A stretch of 64,000 bases of DNA from Ligilactobacillus sp. WC1T17 (GCA_900110005.1 FOCC01000001.1:114912-178911), one strand, 5' to 3'. Counted from the first letter of the stretch, positions 24,673-36,986 are shown. Numbers and translations: made by a program. The notes: generated from the sequence alone by a model not told the origin.

Positions 24673-27135
24673 TTAAGCTTCGCTATCATCAATAGCTGGT
24701 TCTTTTTCAGGCGCAACTTTGGCCATCGTTGAAACTTGTGCTCCTTCATCAAGGTTAATCAAATGAACCCCCATGGTTGCACGTCCTGTCGTGGAGACAT
24801 TTTGAATATTGAAGCGGATCATCACACCTTTATCGGTGATAACCATAATATCTTCATCACCTTGAACCGTCGTCAAACCAGCTAATTTACCATTCTTAGC
24901 TGCGACATTCAAGGTCTTAATTCCTTTGCCACCGCGACCTTTAATTGGATATTCGGCGGCTAAAGTTTGCTTGCCGTATCCTTTTTCTGAAATAACAAAA
25001 ACTTTACTGTCTTCTTTAAGTAAAGCAGCCCCGACAGCGTAATCACCTTCGCGCAAACGAACACCCATCACACCTGAAGCCGTCCGTCCCATCTGACGCA
25101 CCTTGCTTTCGTTGAAGCTGACTGCATAACCATCATGCGTTCCAATGATTAAGTTTTGGTTGCCGTCTGTGATAGCAACATTCAACAACTCATCATTATC
25201 CCGTAAAGTAATCGCCTTAAGCCCGTTCTTTCTGATATTGGCAAATTCCTTCACCGAAGTCCGTTTAACCACCCCGTGGACGGTTGTGAAGAATAAGAAG
25301 TAATCATCATTTTTCTGCTTATTTTCAACATTAATAACCGTCTGAATCTTTTCACCATCATCTAAGTTGAGTAGGTTAATAACCGGAATACCTTTAGCGG
25401 CCCGGCCATATTCGGGCACTTCATATCCTTTGAGTTTATAAACTTTACCTGTATTGGTGAAGAATAACAATTCATCATGGGTTGAAGTCGTCAGCATCTG
25501 TTCGATAAAGTCATCATCATGCACACCCATTCCTTGGATACCACGGCCACCGCGATTTTGAGTCTTAAAATCACTGGTTGGAAGCCGCTTGATGTAGCCG
25601 TTATGGGTCAAAGAAATAACGACATTTTCTTCTTCAATCAAGTCTTCATCTTCGATACTCAAGACTTCGCCTACCATCAATTCAGTCCGACGTTCATCAC
25701 CGAATTTTTCTTGAATTTCAAGTAATTCTTGATAAATGATATTGTGTACTCGGTCAGCATTAGCCAAAATGTCTTGATAGTCGGCAATAGCTGCCATCGT
25801 CTTGTCATATTCAGCTTCAACTTTTTGTCTTTCCAAACCGGTCAAACGGACTAACCGCATATCCAGGATAGCTTGAGCTTGTTTATCAGACAGGTGATAT
25901 TCGTTCATTAAGCGGTCTTTAGCAACTTCACCGCTTTGTGAATTACGGATAATATCAATAATCGCATCGATATGATCCAAGGCAATCTTCAAACCTTCTA
26001 AAATGTGGGCCCTAGCCTTGGCTTTCTTAAGATCAAAAGCGGTTCTTCGTCTGATAACTTCTTCTTGGTGCTTCAAATAATACTGCAAAATCTGCTTTAA
26101 ACTGAGAACTTTTGGTGCCCCGTCAACAATTGCCAGCATATTGAAGGTAAAAGAAGTCTGCATCAAGGTTAACTTGTAAAGGTTGTTCAAAACCACTGAA
26201 GGACTGACATCACGTCTAATATCAATCGTAATCCGCATGCCTTCACGGTCAGATTCATCTTTAATATCGGTAATACCGTCAATCTTCTTTTCACGTGCCA
26301 AATCAGCAATCCTGGTAATCAAGTTAGCCTTGTTAACCATATATGGAATTTCATGCACGATAATTTGCGACTTGCCATTGCTTTGTTCTTCGATATCAAC
26401 TTTAGCCCGCAAAGTTACCGTTCCATGCCCTGTTTCATAGGCTTTTCTAATCCCTGATTTGCCCATGACAATCCCGCCGGTTGGAAAATCGGGTCCGGGG
26501 ATTTTATCCATTAATTCTGCTGTAGTCACATCTGGATTTTCCATCAATAAATGCAAACCGGAAATAACTTCGCCCAAATTATGCGGCGGAATATTGGTGG
26601 TCATCCCAACCGCAATCCCAGTGGCCCCGTTGACCAAAAGATTAGGGAACCGGGCCGGCAAAACAACCGGTTCTCTTTCGGTTTCATCATAGTTAGGCTG
26701 AAAATCAACGGTATCCTTATTGATATCCCGCAGCATTTCCAAGGTAATTTTTGACATTCTGGCTTCCGTATAACGCATAGCCGCAGCACTATCACCGTCA
26801 ACCGAACCAAAGTTACCATGGCCGTCAACTAACATATAGCGGTAGCTGAAATCTTGCGCCATCCGCACCATTGATTCATAAATGGCTGAGTCGCCGTGGG
26901 GGTGATATTTACCCATAACATCACCGACAATACGCGCTGACTTCTTATAAGGCTTATCAGGGGTCACGCCTAATTCATTCATCCCATATAAAATACGACG
27001 GTGAACCGGCTTTAACCCATCGCGCACATCAGGCAGGGCCCGGGCCACAATAACACTCATGGCATAATCCAAAAATGATGTCCGCATCACTTTGGAAAGA
27101 TCGACATTTTTAATACGATCAGGTAATTCTACCAA
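24673..27135 (-). CDS. gyrA: DNA gyrase subunit A
   Basis: The 820-residue protein cuts and rejoins DNA during supercoiling. The N-terminal region has [15 protein letters not shown]. The quinolone-resistance region [33 protein letters not shown] stretch has Ser/Glu at the usual positions ([10 protein letters not shown]), followed by the catalytic Tyr in [10 protein letters not shown]. The C-terminal half carries six beta-pinwheel repeats including the GyrA box [10 protein letters not shown]. The start is TTG at 27135. It follows gyrB with a 40-base gap. Confidence 0.97.
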   Translation of the reverse strand: MVELPDRIKNVDLSKVMRTSFLDYAMSVIVARALPDVRDGLKPVHRRILYGMNELGVTPDKPYKKSARIVGDVMGKYHPHGDSAIYESMVRMAQDFSYRYMLVDGHGNFGSVDGDSAAAMRYTEARMSKITLEMLRDINKDTVDFQPNYDETEREPVVLPARFPNLLVNGATGIAVGMTTNIPPHNLGEVISGLHLLMENPDVTTAELMDKIPGPDFPTGGIVMGKSGIRKAYETGHGTVTLRAKVDIEEQSNGKSQIIVHEIPYMVNKANLITRIADLAREKKIDGITDIKDESDREGMRITIDIRRDVSPSVVLNNLYKLTLMQTSFTFNMLAIVDGAPKVLSLKQILQYYLKHQEEVIRRRTAFDLKKAKARAHILEGLKIALDHIDAIIDIIRNSQSGEVAKDRLMNEYHLSDKQAQAILDMRLVRLTGLERQKVEAEYDKTMAAIADYQDILANADRVHNIIYQELLEIQEKFGDERRTELMVGEVLSIEDEDLIEEENVVISLTHNGYIKRLPTSDFKTQNRGGRGIQGMGVHDDDFIEQMLTTSTHDELLFFTNTGKVYKLKGYEVPEYGRAAKGIPVINLLNLDDGEKIQTVINVENKQKNDDYFLFFTTVHGVVKRTSVKEFANIRKNGLKAITLRDNDELLNVAITDGNQNLIIGTHDGYAVSFNESKVRQMGRTASGVMGVRLREGDYAVGAALLKEDSKVFVISEKGYGKQTLAAEYPIKGRGGKGIKTLNVAAKNGKLAGLTTVQGDEDIMVITDKGVMIRFNIQNVSTTGRATMGVHLINLDEGAQVSTMAKVAPEKEPAIDDSEA

Positions 27136-27175
27136 GTCACATTCACTCCACTTCTAAATTTGAAAAACATCCATA

Positions 27176-29146
<1,971 letters not shown>

Positions 29147-29182
29147 CTATGTTATTCACATAGTCTTCCTTTCTTTTGTTGA

Positions 29183-30343
29183 TTACTTCTGATGAGGATA
29201 AAAAATCTGCGTCTTGGTTTTATCCCCAGTTTCAATTTGTCCCTTGTGGATATAAAACATCTTGGGTTCCTTAATGAGTTTTTTGGCAACATCGTTGAGT
29301 GCCGGTGTGGTCAAAAAAGTCTGAACCTTGTCTTGGATGGCCTTTAACAAGTGTGTTTGCCGCTTGCCGTCAAGCTCTGACAAAACATCATCTAATAAAA
29401 GCACCGGGTATTCACCGGTTTGGTCATGCATCAAATCGATTTCAGCCAATTTGACCGCTAGCGCCGTAGTCCTTTTTTGACCCTGAGACCCATAAATCTG
29501 CACATTCTTACCATTAACCTTAAATAAAACATCATCGCGGTGTGGACCAATCAGGGTCGTTCCCTGAAAAATCTCTTTATCCACATATTTTTGAAATGTC
29601 TGTGTATAACATGCTTCAATTTCTGTTCGCGATAACTTCTGGATCTGGTCATGAATGCTCGTTTTATATTCGATTTTGAGCTGTTCTTTATCTTGCGAAA
29701 TCTGTGTTTGAATCTTGGCTGCGTACTGCTCTAATTGCGCCAAAAAATAGCATCTTTTCTCCAAAATAAAAGCCCCAGCCTTCACGAGCTGGGCCGTTAG
29801 TACTTCTAAATAAATGCGGTCATCTGCTTTTTTTTGCTGCAACTGTTTCAAATAGCTGTTGCGGTTCTTTAAAATAGTGCGATATTTAGTTAATTCATGC
29901 AGGTAGGCTGCATCAATTTGACCAAACTCCATATCGACAAACCGCCGGCGCACCGCGGGGCTGCCTTTAACCAAAGCCAAATCCTCCGGTGCAAATAAAA
30001 TAACATTTAAATTACCGATATATTGTGATAAACGCGTTTGTTCCAGCTGGTTGACCCGCGCCTTTTTGCCTTGTTTAGTCAAAGCCAAGGATAATCTGAC
30101 TGAACCTAAGTGCTTTTGGACCCTACCTTCAATAAAGGCGCCTTCTTTGCCTTCAAATTCAATCAATTCCCGGTCATTAGCCGTCCGATGGCTGCGAGCC
30201 ATCGCTAAAACATAAATTGCTTCAAGCAAATTCGTTTTGCCCTGAGCGTTTTCCCCAATCAAAATGTTGATATGTGGAGAAAATTCTAATTCTTGCTCAT
30301 GATAATTGCGGAAATGCCGCAATTTAAGCTTTTCAAGATACAT
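29183..30343 (-). CDS. recF: DNA replication and repair protein RecF
   Basis: The protein (about 386 residues from this start) has an SMC-like ATPase. It begins MYLEKLKLRHFRNY. Walker A is GENAQGKTNLLEAIYVL near residue 30, and the signature GSQGQKRT and Walker B VLLLDDVLSELD are near the C-terminus. It loads RecA at gaps. The frame is open 14 codons further, but ATG 30343 with a GGAG box inside the end of yaaA matches family length and lies one base after the yaaA stop. Confidence 0.95.
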   Translation of the reverse strand: MYLEKLKLRHFRNYHEQELEFSPHINILIGENAQGKTNLLEAIYVLAMARSHRTANDRELIEFEGKEGAFIEGRVQKHLGSVRLSLALTKQGKKARVNQLEQTRLSQYIGNLNVILFAPEDLALVKGSPAVRRRFVDMEFGQIDAAYLHELTKYRTILKNRNSYLKQLQQKKADDRIYLEVLTAQLVKAGAFILEKRCYFLAQLEQYAAKIQTQISQDKEQLKIEYKTSIHDQIQKLSRTEIEACYTQTFQKYVDKEIFQGTTLIGPHRDDVLFKVNGKNVQIYGSQGQKRTTALAVKLAEIDLMHDQTGEYPVLLLDDVLSELDGKRQTHLLKAIQDKVQTFLTTPALNDVAKKLIKEPKMFYIHKGQIETGDKTKTQIFYPHQK

Positions 30344-30344
30344 T

Positions 30345-30572
30345 CTAAACTCCAGCTTGCAGGTGATACTCGCCATATTGCGCAATTGTGATTAAATCAC
30401 CTGGATAAAGCTTACGGCCCCGCCGATTTTCATGTTCCCCATTCACGAGGATTTGATCAGCATGTTCAGCTAAAAACCATTTAGCTTGACCGCCTGATGA
30501 AATAACGTCAGCAATTTTCAACAACTGCCCCAAAGTAATGTAAGGAGTTTTCAGTTTTAGCTCTTCTGCCAT
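30345..30572 (-). CDS. yaaA: S4-domain RNA-binding protein YaaA
   Basis: The 75-residue protein has the S4 fold pattern (ITLGQLLKIADVISSGGQAKWFL, VNGEHENRRGRKLYPGD). The gene stands between dnaN and recF in most Firmicutes. The frame extends 22 codons upstream, but GAAAGGAAG before ATG 30572 and family length fix the start. It is translationally linked to recF. Its RNA target is not known from sequence. Confidence 0.92.
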   Translation of the reverse strand: MAEELKLKTPYITLGQLLKIADVISSGGQAKWFLAEHADQILVNGEHENRRGRKLYPGDLITIAQYGEYHLQAGV

Positions 30573-30882
30573 GTTTTTTCTTCCTTTCATAGCTAAGAAT
30601 CCACTATAAATTATACCTTTTTTACCGGCAAAAAACAAATTTTCAGGCGCTTTAAGGCCTTTTATTTTTATCCAGTAGGAATTGTCTTTAACATAGCAAA
30701 ATCCTTTATATCAGAAAATATGGACATTAAAAAGCACAATAGCCAAATTTTACCCTCTTGTATAAGCTTTATGCTGCCTATATGGAAATTTTTTAATATC
30801 ATTATCAAAAAATGAAATCTTATCCACAAAAATATATGTAAAAAAGGCAGCCGGAAAGCTGCCCTTTAAGTTATCCACCGCT
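30573..30882. other. Gap between yaaA and dnaN with one DnaA box
   Basis: This AT-rich gap of 310 bases contains a perfect DnaA box (TTATCCACA at 30820-30828) and the dnaN terminator. The yaaA promoter must lie here, but I cannot single out a convincing pair of hexamers. Confidence 0.5.
30841..30868 (-). terminator. Terminator of dnaA-dnaN
   Basis: The minus-strand stem GGCAGC/GCTGCC with loop TTTCCG is followed by six T, just past dnaN. Confidence 0.8.
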
Positions 30883-32022
30883 TTAAGCTGTTCTAACCGG
30901 TGTGATTAATTGTACAAAACTGCCATCGTCTTCCGCAGGTACAATTGTGAATGGCCGCAATGGCATGGTGAAGTTTAATTTTACATCGCTTTGACCAAAT
31001 GACTTCAAAGCATCCTTCATATAATCTGGGTTAAAGAAGATTTCAATACCGCTGCCTTCTAATTTGGCAAATTGCAGTTCTTCTTCAACATTGCCGACTT
31101 CAGGTGTGTTACCAAATAAGATTGCTTTTTGATTATCCGCATCAAGCGTTAATTTGATGACGTTGTTATGTCCTTCATGTGATAACAGCGAAGCCCGTTC
31201 AATTGAATGCAGCAATTGTGGTGCATCAATTTCCAGCATCGTATCGTGGCTTGTTGGAATCAGCTGATCTGTGTTTGGATATTGGCCTTCAAGCAGACGT
31301 GAATAAAATGATGTATGGTCAAGTAAGAATAAGACTTGATTTTCCGAAATTTGCAACTCAACGTCTTCATTCACATCGCTTAACATCCGTGACAATTTAT
31401 TTAAAGATTCACCAGGAACTAAAATATCATATTTACCGGTAATGGTTGATTCCAAATTAGCTTTTCTTTGGCTTAACCGGTGGGAGTCTGTAGCTACCGC
31501 TTTTAATTCATTAGCTGCAATAGTCAAATGAACCCCGGTTAACATTGGACGTGTTTCTTGTTTTGAGGTTGCAATAACGGTTTGATCAATGACCTGTTTT
31601 AAAAGATCACTTGGCAATTTAATTTGTTCACGGGAATCGATTTCAGGCAAGTGTGGATAAGCTTGAGCATCAATCCCATTAATACTGAATTCAGCTGGTC
31701 CCGAAATAATCGTTGTTTGCAAGCGGTCATTGACCGTAACCTGCATTTGATCAGCTGGCAGCTTTTTAACAATTTCCGAGAAGAAACGGGCTGGTAAAAC
31801 AATGCTGCCAGGTTCTTCAATATTTAAAGCCGCATGCTCATCAGCAATTGATAAGATGGTCTCAATTGAGATATCTGAGTTGCTGCCGGTTAAGGTTAGA
31901 GCATCTTCTGATAAGTTCAGTTTAAGTCCTGATAAAATTTCTAAAGTTGTCTTACCAGAAATTGCAGATAAGGCTGTGTTTAAGTATTGTAAAAAAGCAG
32001 TGCGCTGAACAGAAAATTTCAT
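30883..32022 (-). CDS. dnaN: DNA polymerase III beta subunit (sliding clamp)
   Basis: The 379-residue protein begins MKFSVQRTAFLQYLNTALSAIS and ends with the clamp C-terminal MPLRPFTI and LITPVRTA, typical of the three-domain beta clamp that tethers polymerase to DNA. ATG follows AAGGAGG. It lies downstream of dnaA across a 170-base spacer that contains origin elements. Confidence 0.97.
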   Translation of the reverse strand: MKFSVQRTAFLQYLNTALSAISGKTTLEILSGLKLNLSEDALTLTGSNSDISIETILSIADEHAALNIEEPGSIVLPARFFSEIVKKLPADQMQVTVNDRLQTTIISGPAEFSINGIDAQAYPHLPEIDSREQIKLPSDLLKQVIDQTVIATSKQETRPMLTGVHLTIAANELKAVATDSHRLSQRKANLESTITGKYDILVPGESLNKLSRMLSDVNEDVELQISENQVLFLLDHTSFYSRLLEGQYPNTDQLIPTSHDTMLEIDAPQLLHSIERASLLSHEGHNNVIKLTLDADNQKAILFGNTPEVGNVEEELQFAKLEGSGIEIFFNPDYMKDALKSFGQSDVKLNFTMPLRPFTIVPAEDDGSFVQLITPVRTA

Positions 32023-32039
32023 AGTAATCCTCCTTGGGA

Positions 32040-32153
32040 ATATATATATTATTATAAAAAAATAGTAGTAATAGTAGGCCTTGTGGATATTGTGGAAAAC
32101 ACGAGTAAGCCTATCATATTAAGGAAAAGAGCCTGTGCATAACTTGTGGACAA
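32040..32153. other. Origin unwinding region between dnaA and dnaN
   Basis: An AT-rich tract (32040-32062) is followed by TAG-type trinucleotide repeats (32063-32077, TAGTAGTAATAGTAG). A DnaA box with one mismatch (TGTGGATAT, 32082-32090) follows, with further boxes TGTGCATAA (32134) and TGTGGACAA (32145). Read from the box outward this is the 3'-GATGATAAT DnaA-trio layout known from the Bacillus basal unwinding system. Confidence 0.75.
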
Positions 32154-32192
32154 AAATGTGGGTAAGTTCTTGCTTAATACACAGGTGGAAAA

Positions 32193-33548
32193 TTAACGTT
32201 TAAGCTCTTTGGTTAATTCATCAATATCTTTTTTGATATCAACATCAGTTTCCACAGCTTTAGCAATTTTGTCATGCGCATGAATGACAGTTGTATGGTC
32301 TTTACCACCAAAGTCATGACCGATCTTGGGTAAAGAAGCGTCGGTCAGTTCGCGTGCGAGATACATGGCAATTTGGCGCGGGATAACAATTGATTTAACC
32401 CGTTTTTTGCCTCGCAATTCGGAAACTGTTACATGGAAATATTTAGCAACTTTAGCTTGAATCTCGGGAATGGTTAATTCATGTTCGATGCCTTCCTGGT
32501 CTAAACTATTCAAAGCTTCCGCAGCTAAACTGGTTGAAATCGGTTGTCCGCTTAAATGGGAAAAAGCCGAAACTCTTTGTAAGGCTCCTTCTAATTCACG
32601 GATATTTGAAGCGATTTTGCCGGCAATATAATTTAAAGTATCATCAGGAATTTGCAGATGATCACTGGCTGCTTTTTGCTTCAAAATAGCAGTTCTGGTT
32701 TCAAGGTCAGGCGGGGTGATGTCCACTGAAAGCCCCCAGCGAAAACGTGAAACTAAGCGGTTTTGCAGCTTAGGAATTTCGTTTGGCAGCCGATCTGAAG
32801 TTAAAACGATTTGCTTTTTATCATCATATAGAGCGTTGAAAGTATGGAAGAATTCTTCTTGTGTTCCATCTTTGTCGGCAAAAAATTGGATATCATCAAC
32901 TAAAAGCAAGTCTAAATTGCGATATTTTTGCCGAAATGCTTCATTGTTCTTATTTTTGATGGAATTGATGAAATCATTGGCGAAAACTTCACTGGTGACA
33001 TACTTCACACGGGCATCCGGATTTTCTTTGAGCATCTTATTGCCGATAGCATGCATCAGGTGCGTTTTGCCCAAGCCAACGCCTCCATAAATAAAGAGCG
33101 GATTATAGTAGGTCGCCGGTTCTTCAGCTACAGCTAAGGCAGCTGCGTAAGCCATCCGCGTCCCGTTGCCGTCGACAAAAGTTTCGAAGGTATATTTTTC
33201 ATTAAGCTGAGTATCATTAGCCGTTGATAAAGGCCTAATTACCGGGCTTTGTGAGCTGTCAATCTGTGACGGATCCTCATTTGTTATCAGCGGATTAGGT
33301 TCATCAGGCAGTTTAACCAAGACGGTAATTTTATGTCCCAGCGTAGCTTCTAGCATTTGTTCAGCTTGGGTAACCAAATTTCTTGTCCAATAATCGCGGT
33401 GGACGACTGAGGGTACATCTAAGAGCAGAGTATCGTCAGTAAATTGAACAGGATTAGCTGCTTTTATCCAAGAACGAAAGGAGACAGGTGAAATTTTCGT
33501 TTGAAAATATTCGACCAAAAGCTGCCAAATTGAGTCAAGATTTAGCAA
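32193..33548 (-). CDS. dnaA: Chromosomal replication initiator DnaA
   Basis: The 451-residue protein has the N-terminal helicase-loading domain (residues 1-80), then the AAA+ domain with Walker A GGVGLGKTHLMHAIGN and Walker B LLLVDDIQFF. The C-terminal DNA-binding domain has the signature GGKDHTTVIHA. It opens the origin. The start is TTG at 33548, seven bases after GGAGG; no nearer ATG fits. Boxes upstream suggest autoregulation. Confidence 0.97.
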   Translation of the reverse strand: MLNLDSIWQLLVEYFQTKISPVSFRSWIKAANPVQFTDDTLLLDVPSVVHRDYWTRNLVTQAEQMLEATLGHKITVLVKLPDEPNPLITNEDPSQIDSSQSPVIRPLSTANDTQLNEKYTFETFVDGNGTRMAYAAALAVAEEPATYYNPLFIYGGVGLGKTHLMHAIGNKMLKENPDARVKYVTSEVFANDFINSIKNKNNEAFRQKYRNLDLLLVDDIQFFADKDGTQEEFFHTFNALYDDKKQIVLTSDRLPNEIPKLQNRLVSRFRWGLSVDITPPDLETRTAILKQKAASDHLQIPDDTLNYIAGKIASNIRELEGALQRVSAFSHLSGQPISTSLAAEALNSLDQEGIEHELTIPEIQAKVAKYFHVTVSELRGKKRVKSIVIPRQIAMYLARELTDASLPKIGHDFGGKDHTTVIHAHDKIAKAVETDVDIKKDIDELTKELKR

Positions 33549-33599
33549 AAAAAAACCTCCTTTTTTGATTTATTTGACTAAACCATATTGTAACATGTC

Positions 33600-33962
33600 T
33601 CAAAGGAGTTTTCCACAAGTTAAGAAAAAAAGGCTAAAAAAGCAGGGCATTTTTCCACAGAGAGTGGATAAGTCACTTTTAGAAATCCACAAGCTGTGAT
33701 TTGTTTTTTGAACAATTTGTGGATAACTTCAAAGCTAAGTAAAATTGTAACAAGTTATGCACAAACTTGCTGATGCGCATTTAACTTGATATGACAGGAA
33801 CTAGAACGATTTTTTGGCAAGTAATAAACAAAAATAACAAGCAGTTACCAACAGGGTGTTAATTGTGCGTAAATTTGTGTATAGTCCTGTGTTTTTTCAC
33901 AAACTAATACACAAGCAGCTCAGTCAAAAAGTGGATATCTTGGGCAGAAATGTGGATAAAAA
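33600..33962. other. Upstream oriC region with DnaA boxes
   Basis: Perfect DnaA boxes lie at 33718-33726 and 33952-33960 (TGTGGATAA). Near matches are TTATGCACA at 33755-33763 and several TTTTCCACA, AGTGGATAA and ATCCACA-type sites between 33608 and 33700. Gene direction flips here (dnaA leftward, rpmH rightward). With the dnaA-dnaN spacer it makes a bipartite origin. Confidence 0.85.
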
Positions 33963-34005
33963 AACGAAGCTGAGTTCAGCTGAATAATTGCGCTTTTTGA
34001 AAAAA

Positions 34006-34033
34006 TTGCTTTAATTTTAGACTGAAGTATGAT
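34006..34033 (+). promoter_or_regulatory. Promoter of rpmH
   Basis: TTGCTT (34006-34011) and TATGAT (34028-34033) are separated by 16 bases, about 80 bases before rpmH. Confidence 0.5.
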
Positions 34034-34114
34034 ACTATTACATGGTAAGTCTTAATTTGACTTAGACTGTCTAAAAAGACACGTTTTTTTATTAAATACT
34101 AGGAGGTGAATGTA

Positions 34115-34249
34115 ATGAAGAGAACATTCCAACCAAAGAAGCGTCATCGCCAACGCGTACACGGCTTCCGTAAACGTATGAGCACAGCCAACGGCCGTAA
34201 CGTCTTAGCACGTCGTCGTCGTAAAGGCAGAAAAGTATTGTCTGCATAG
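34115..34249 (+). CDS. rpmH: 50S ribosomal protein L34
   Basis: A 44-codon frame encodes [20 protein letters not shown] and a C-terminal basic [13 protein letters not shown]. This is unmistakably L34, a tiny basic protein buried in the 50S subunit. ATG follows AGGAGGTGAATGTA. It is in its standard place next to dnaA and upstream of rnpA, with its own terminator in between. Confidence 0.97.
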   Translation: MKRTFQPKKRHRQRVHGFRKRMSTANGRNVLARRRRKGRKVLSA

Positions 34250-34281
34250 GCCACTGGACCGTCAGTGGTCTTTTTTTTAAG
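34249..34281 (+). terminator. Terminator after rpmH
   Basis: CCACTG and CAGTGG arms surround GACCGT and are followed by TCTTTTTTTT. Confidence 0.85.
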
Positions 34282-34314
34282 TTTGTTGGCCAAGCATGAA
34301 TTTGGAGATATCTT

Positions 34315-34671
34315 ATGAGAAAGTCATACCGCGTCAAAAAAGAAGCGGAATTTCAAGAAGTCTTTACCCAAGGCAAATCATGTGCCAACCGCCAATTTGT
34401 CGTTTATATGTTAGAAAAGCCGAAACAACCGCATTTTAGAGTGGGAATTTCAGTAGGTAAAAAAATCGGCAATTCGGTAGCACGTAATTGGGTTAAACGT
34501 CGAATTCGTCAAAGCTTAACAGAATTAAAGCCACAGTTGAAACAAGACTGTGACTTTTTGGTGATTGCGCGTCCAAGTGTTTCTTGGATGTCTACTAAAG
34601 AAGTTAAGCAGCACCTGATTCATGTCCTGCAATTGGCTAAAGTCTTGAATGACGACCAAATTGAAAAGTGA
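34315..34671 (+). CDS. rnpA: Ribonuclease P protein component
   Basis: The 118-residue basic protein begins [17 protein letters not shown] and contains the RnpA signature [11 protein letters not shown]. It is the protein subunit of the ribozyme that matures tRNA 5' ends. It lies between rpmH and yidC; the yidC start is ten bases beyond its stop. Confidence 0.96.
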   Translation: MRKSYRVKKEAEFQEVFTQGKSCANRQFVVYMLEKPKQPHFRVGISVGKKIGNSVARNWVKRRIRQSLTELKPQLKQDCDFLVIARPSVSWMSTKEVKQHLIHVLQLAKVLNDDQIEK

Positions 34672-34681
34672 GGTAGATCAA

Positions 34682-35521
34682 GTGAGAAGAGTTAAACATA
34701 CTAGTGCTCTTTTGGGAATTTTATCCTTGATGCTTGTTCTCAGTGGATGTAGTAACACACCGGTCAATGCTTCCAGCACGGGCTTTTGGGATCACTACAT
34801 TATCTGGAACTTCATTCGCGCCATCCAAGGGCTTAGTAGCTTTTTCGGTCACAATTACGGCTGGGGGATTGTCTTTTTTACAATCATTGTCAGAATCGTT
34901 ATTTTGCCATTAATGATTTATCAAATGCGTTCAATGCGTAAAACCACTGAACTGCAGCCGCAATTAAAGGCCTTGCAAGCAAAATATCCTGATCGCAGGG
35001 ATCCAGAACAAATGCAGCAGTTTACTGAAGAACAACGCAAATTATATGCTGAAGCTGGGGTAAATCCAGTGGCTGGCTGTTTGCCACTTTTGGTTCAAAT
35101 GCCGATTTTGCTGGCCTTGTATCAAGCTATTTTCCGCTCAGAAACGTTGAAGGCGGGTAAATTTATGTGGATGGAACTTGGAGATAAAGATCCATACTAC
35201 ATTTTGCCGATTTTAGCGGCTTTATTTACCTTCCTAACTTCTTGGCTGAGCATGAAGTCACAGCCGGAGCAAAATGCTATGACATCAGGCATGATGATTT
35301 TTATGCCACTGATGATTTTAGTCACAGCGATCAATGTTCCTGCAGCTTTGTCTTTATATTGGGTGGTTACAAATGCCTTTTCAGTAGGACAAACGCTTTT
35401 GATTAACAATCCGTTCAAGATTCAACGGGAAAGAGAAGAAAAAGCACGAGCTGAAAAGAGAAAAGCACGTCAATTGCAAAAAGCGCGTGATAAAGCCTTG
35501 AATAAGAAGAAAAAGAAATAA
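34682..35521 (+). CDS. yidC: Membrane protein insertase YidC/OxaA lipoprotein
   Basis: The protein inserts membrane proteins and is itself a lipoprotein: LVLSGCS near residue 22 is a lipobox. Five membrane segments follow, with the conserved KYPDRRDPEQMQQFTEEQRKLY-like cytoplasmic loop and NPVAGCLPLLVQMPIL. The tail is Lys/Arg-rich (KARDKALNKKKKK). The frame opens earlier within rnpA, but GTG 34682, eight bases after GAGG, fits the signal sequence (279 residues). The jag gene that usually follows is absent. Confidence 0.94.
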   Translation: MRRVKHTSALLGILSLMLVLSGCSNTPVNASSTGFWDHYIIWNFIRAIQGLSSFFGHNYGWGIVFFTIIVRIVILPLMIYQMRSMRKTTELQPQLKALQAKYPDRRDPEQMQQFTEEQRKLYAEAGVNPVAGCLPLLVQMPILLALYQAIFRSETLKAGKFMWMELGDKDPYYILPILAALFTFLTSWLSMKSQPEQNAMTSGMMIFMPLMILVTAINVPAALSLYWVVTNAFSVGQTLLINNPFKIQREREEKARAEKRKARQLQKARDKALNKKKKK

Positions 35522-35533
35522 ACATTGTATTAT

Positions 35534-35572
35534 GAACGGCGTCTGGGTTCTCCCAGACACCGTTCTTTTTTT
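35534..35572 (+). terminator. Terminator of rnpA-yidC
   Basis: GAACGGCGTCTGGG pairs with CCCAGACACCGTTC and is followed by seven T. Confidence 0.9.
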
Positions 35573-35889
35573 ACAAAAAAACTGAATATATATTGCTATT
35601 AAATGTAGGGTTTTTAAAACAAAAAGAGAATATTTATAGTTATAAAATATATATTTTATTTGATGAACTTTAATTAATAATATTAAAAATAGATGCAAAA
35701 AAGACTTTATCACAACTATTTAAAAGGATAAATAAAGAGAAATAATAATAATTTTAGTAATTAAAAGGTTTTAACAAACGCAAATAAGCATTTTTGCATA
35801 TCAATCTACATCTAATTGACAATATATAAAATTAAATTCATTTTATTTAAGTTCATAAAACCACTATTTGATATGTAAAATAAAAAATA
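35573..35889. other. AT-rich gap without recognisable genes
   Basis: This stretch is very AT-rich, consisting of short A/T tracts. I see no coding frame with a ribosome site, no repeat unit and no clear promoter. A long minus-strand frame crosses it but has no start signal and antisenses the 3' end of yidC. Confidence 0.5.
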
Positions 35890-35925
35890 TCCCCAAGTCT
35901 TTTAAAGAACTTGGGGATAAAATAG
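35889..35925 (-). terminator. Terminator of the flavin reductase-apbE pair
   Basis: ATCCCCAAG and CTTGGGGAT arms enclose 12 bases. On the minus strand they are followed by ATTTTTTATTTT, about 90 bases after the apbE stop. Confidence 0.75.
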
Positions 35926-36008
35926 TGATTTTTTACATAAATACACATTGAACGGTCAGAAAACTTGATAAAATAAGCTTTTTGATTGTTGAAAAAAGGC
36001 AGCATCAA

Positions 36009-36986
36009 CTAAAAAATATTCTGCAGCTGGAAAGCTGGATTAATTATTGTAATTTGAGTTGGGGCAAGGCCTGATAAGAGCAGCTTCCTATCTTTTGTGA
36101 TAAAAACCGCCCCCAAAATATCTTCTTGATCAGGATAATTTGGTAAAGGCTGGTCTGCAAAGAAAAGCCGGGTTGTCTCAATTTCAGCTGTTACTGATTT
36201 TTGGGTAAAAACAGTGACCGCAGCTAAATTATTTTCATGCGGATAGCCGGTTTTAGGATCGAGGATATGATGGAAACTGTGGCCTTGAGTTTCAAGGTGT
36301 CGTTCATAAATGCCGCTGGTGACAGCAGAACAGGCTTTAACGGTGATAATCGCAATGGGATTTTCATCGTCGCCAAAGGGATTGCGCAAACCAATCCGCC
36401 ATTTTTGATCTTGGTGGTGGGGTGGGTTGCCAACCATTAAAAGGTTGCCGCCGAGGTTGATAATCCCAGCTTGGACGCCATAAGCTTTCCACAAATCTTG
36501 GATGCGGTCAGCAATATAGCCCTTAGCAATAGCGCCTAAGTCAAGTTCCATCCCTTTTTGGGTTAAAAAGATCGTTTGTTTTTGGTCATCTAAGTGAATC
36601 TTATAAGGATCAATCAATTGCAGCTTGGCTTTGATATCAGTATCATTTGGGACGGAAGCATCGTCAAAACCGATGTGCCATAATTTAACTAAAGGACCGA
36701 TAGCGGCGTTGAAGCCGAAATTTTGCCGGCTGGTTAAAATAGCTAATTTAGCCAGCTGATAAACGGAACTGGTTACCGGAACGGGAGCTAAGCCGGCCTG
36801 GTGATTGACATCCATCATTTGCGACTGGGGGCGGTTGACTGTCAGTAAGTCTTCATAACGGTTGACCAACTGTTCGCTGGCATCTAAGACGGAGGTATCA
36901 GTTTGACCGAAGACAGATAAGCTGATATTGGTTCCTAAAGCATGAAATTTTTTAGTAAGAGTTAAGGTACTTAAATTATTAGTCAT
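36009..36986 (-). CDS. apbE: FAD:protein FMN transferase (ApbE family)
   Basis: The enzyme covalently attaches FMN to Thr/Ser of flavoproteins, usually on the cell surface or in fumarate reductase-like enzymes. Family landmarks are ELDLGAIAKGYIADRI near the middle, INLGGNL, and the [11 protein letters not shown] motif near residue 230. No signal peptide is visible, suggesting a cytoplasmic form. ATG 36986 follows AGGAG by nine bases and overlaps the reductase stop by eight bases; an upstream ATG in frame lacks such a site. It is coupled to the FMN reductase gene. Confidence 0.93.
   Translation of the reverse strand: MTNNLSTLTLTKKFHALGTNISLSVFGQTDTSVLDASEQLVNRYEDLLTVNRPQSQMMDVNHQAGLAPVPVTSSVYQLAKLAILTSRQNFGFNAAIGPLVKLWHIGFDDASVPNDTDIKAKLQLIDPYKIHLDDQKQTIFLTQKGMELDLGAIAKGYIADRIQDLWKAYGVQAGIINLGGNLLMVGNPPHHQDQKWRIGLRNPFGDDENPIAIITVKACSAVTSGIYERHLETQGHSFHHILDPKTGYPHENNLAAVTVFTQKSVTAEIETTRLFFADQPLPNYPDQEDILGAVFITKDRKLLLSGLAPTQITIINPAFQLQNIF

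Noticed and set aside
34092..34337. 81-codon minus-strand frame opposite rpmH
   Set aside because: Antisense shadow of rpmH, without start signal.
35381..35713. 110-codon minus-strand frame after yidC
   Set aside because: It overlaps the yidC 3' end and terminator, consists of AT-rich low-complexity codons and has no ribosome site.
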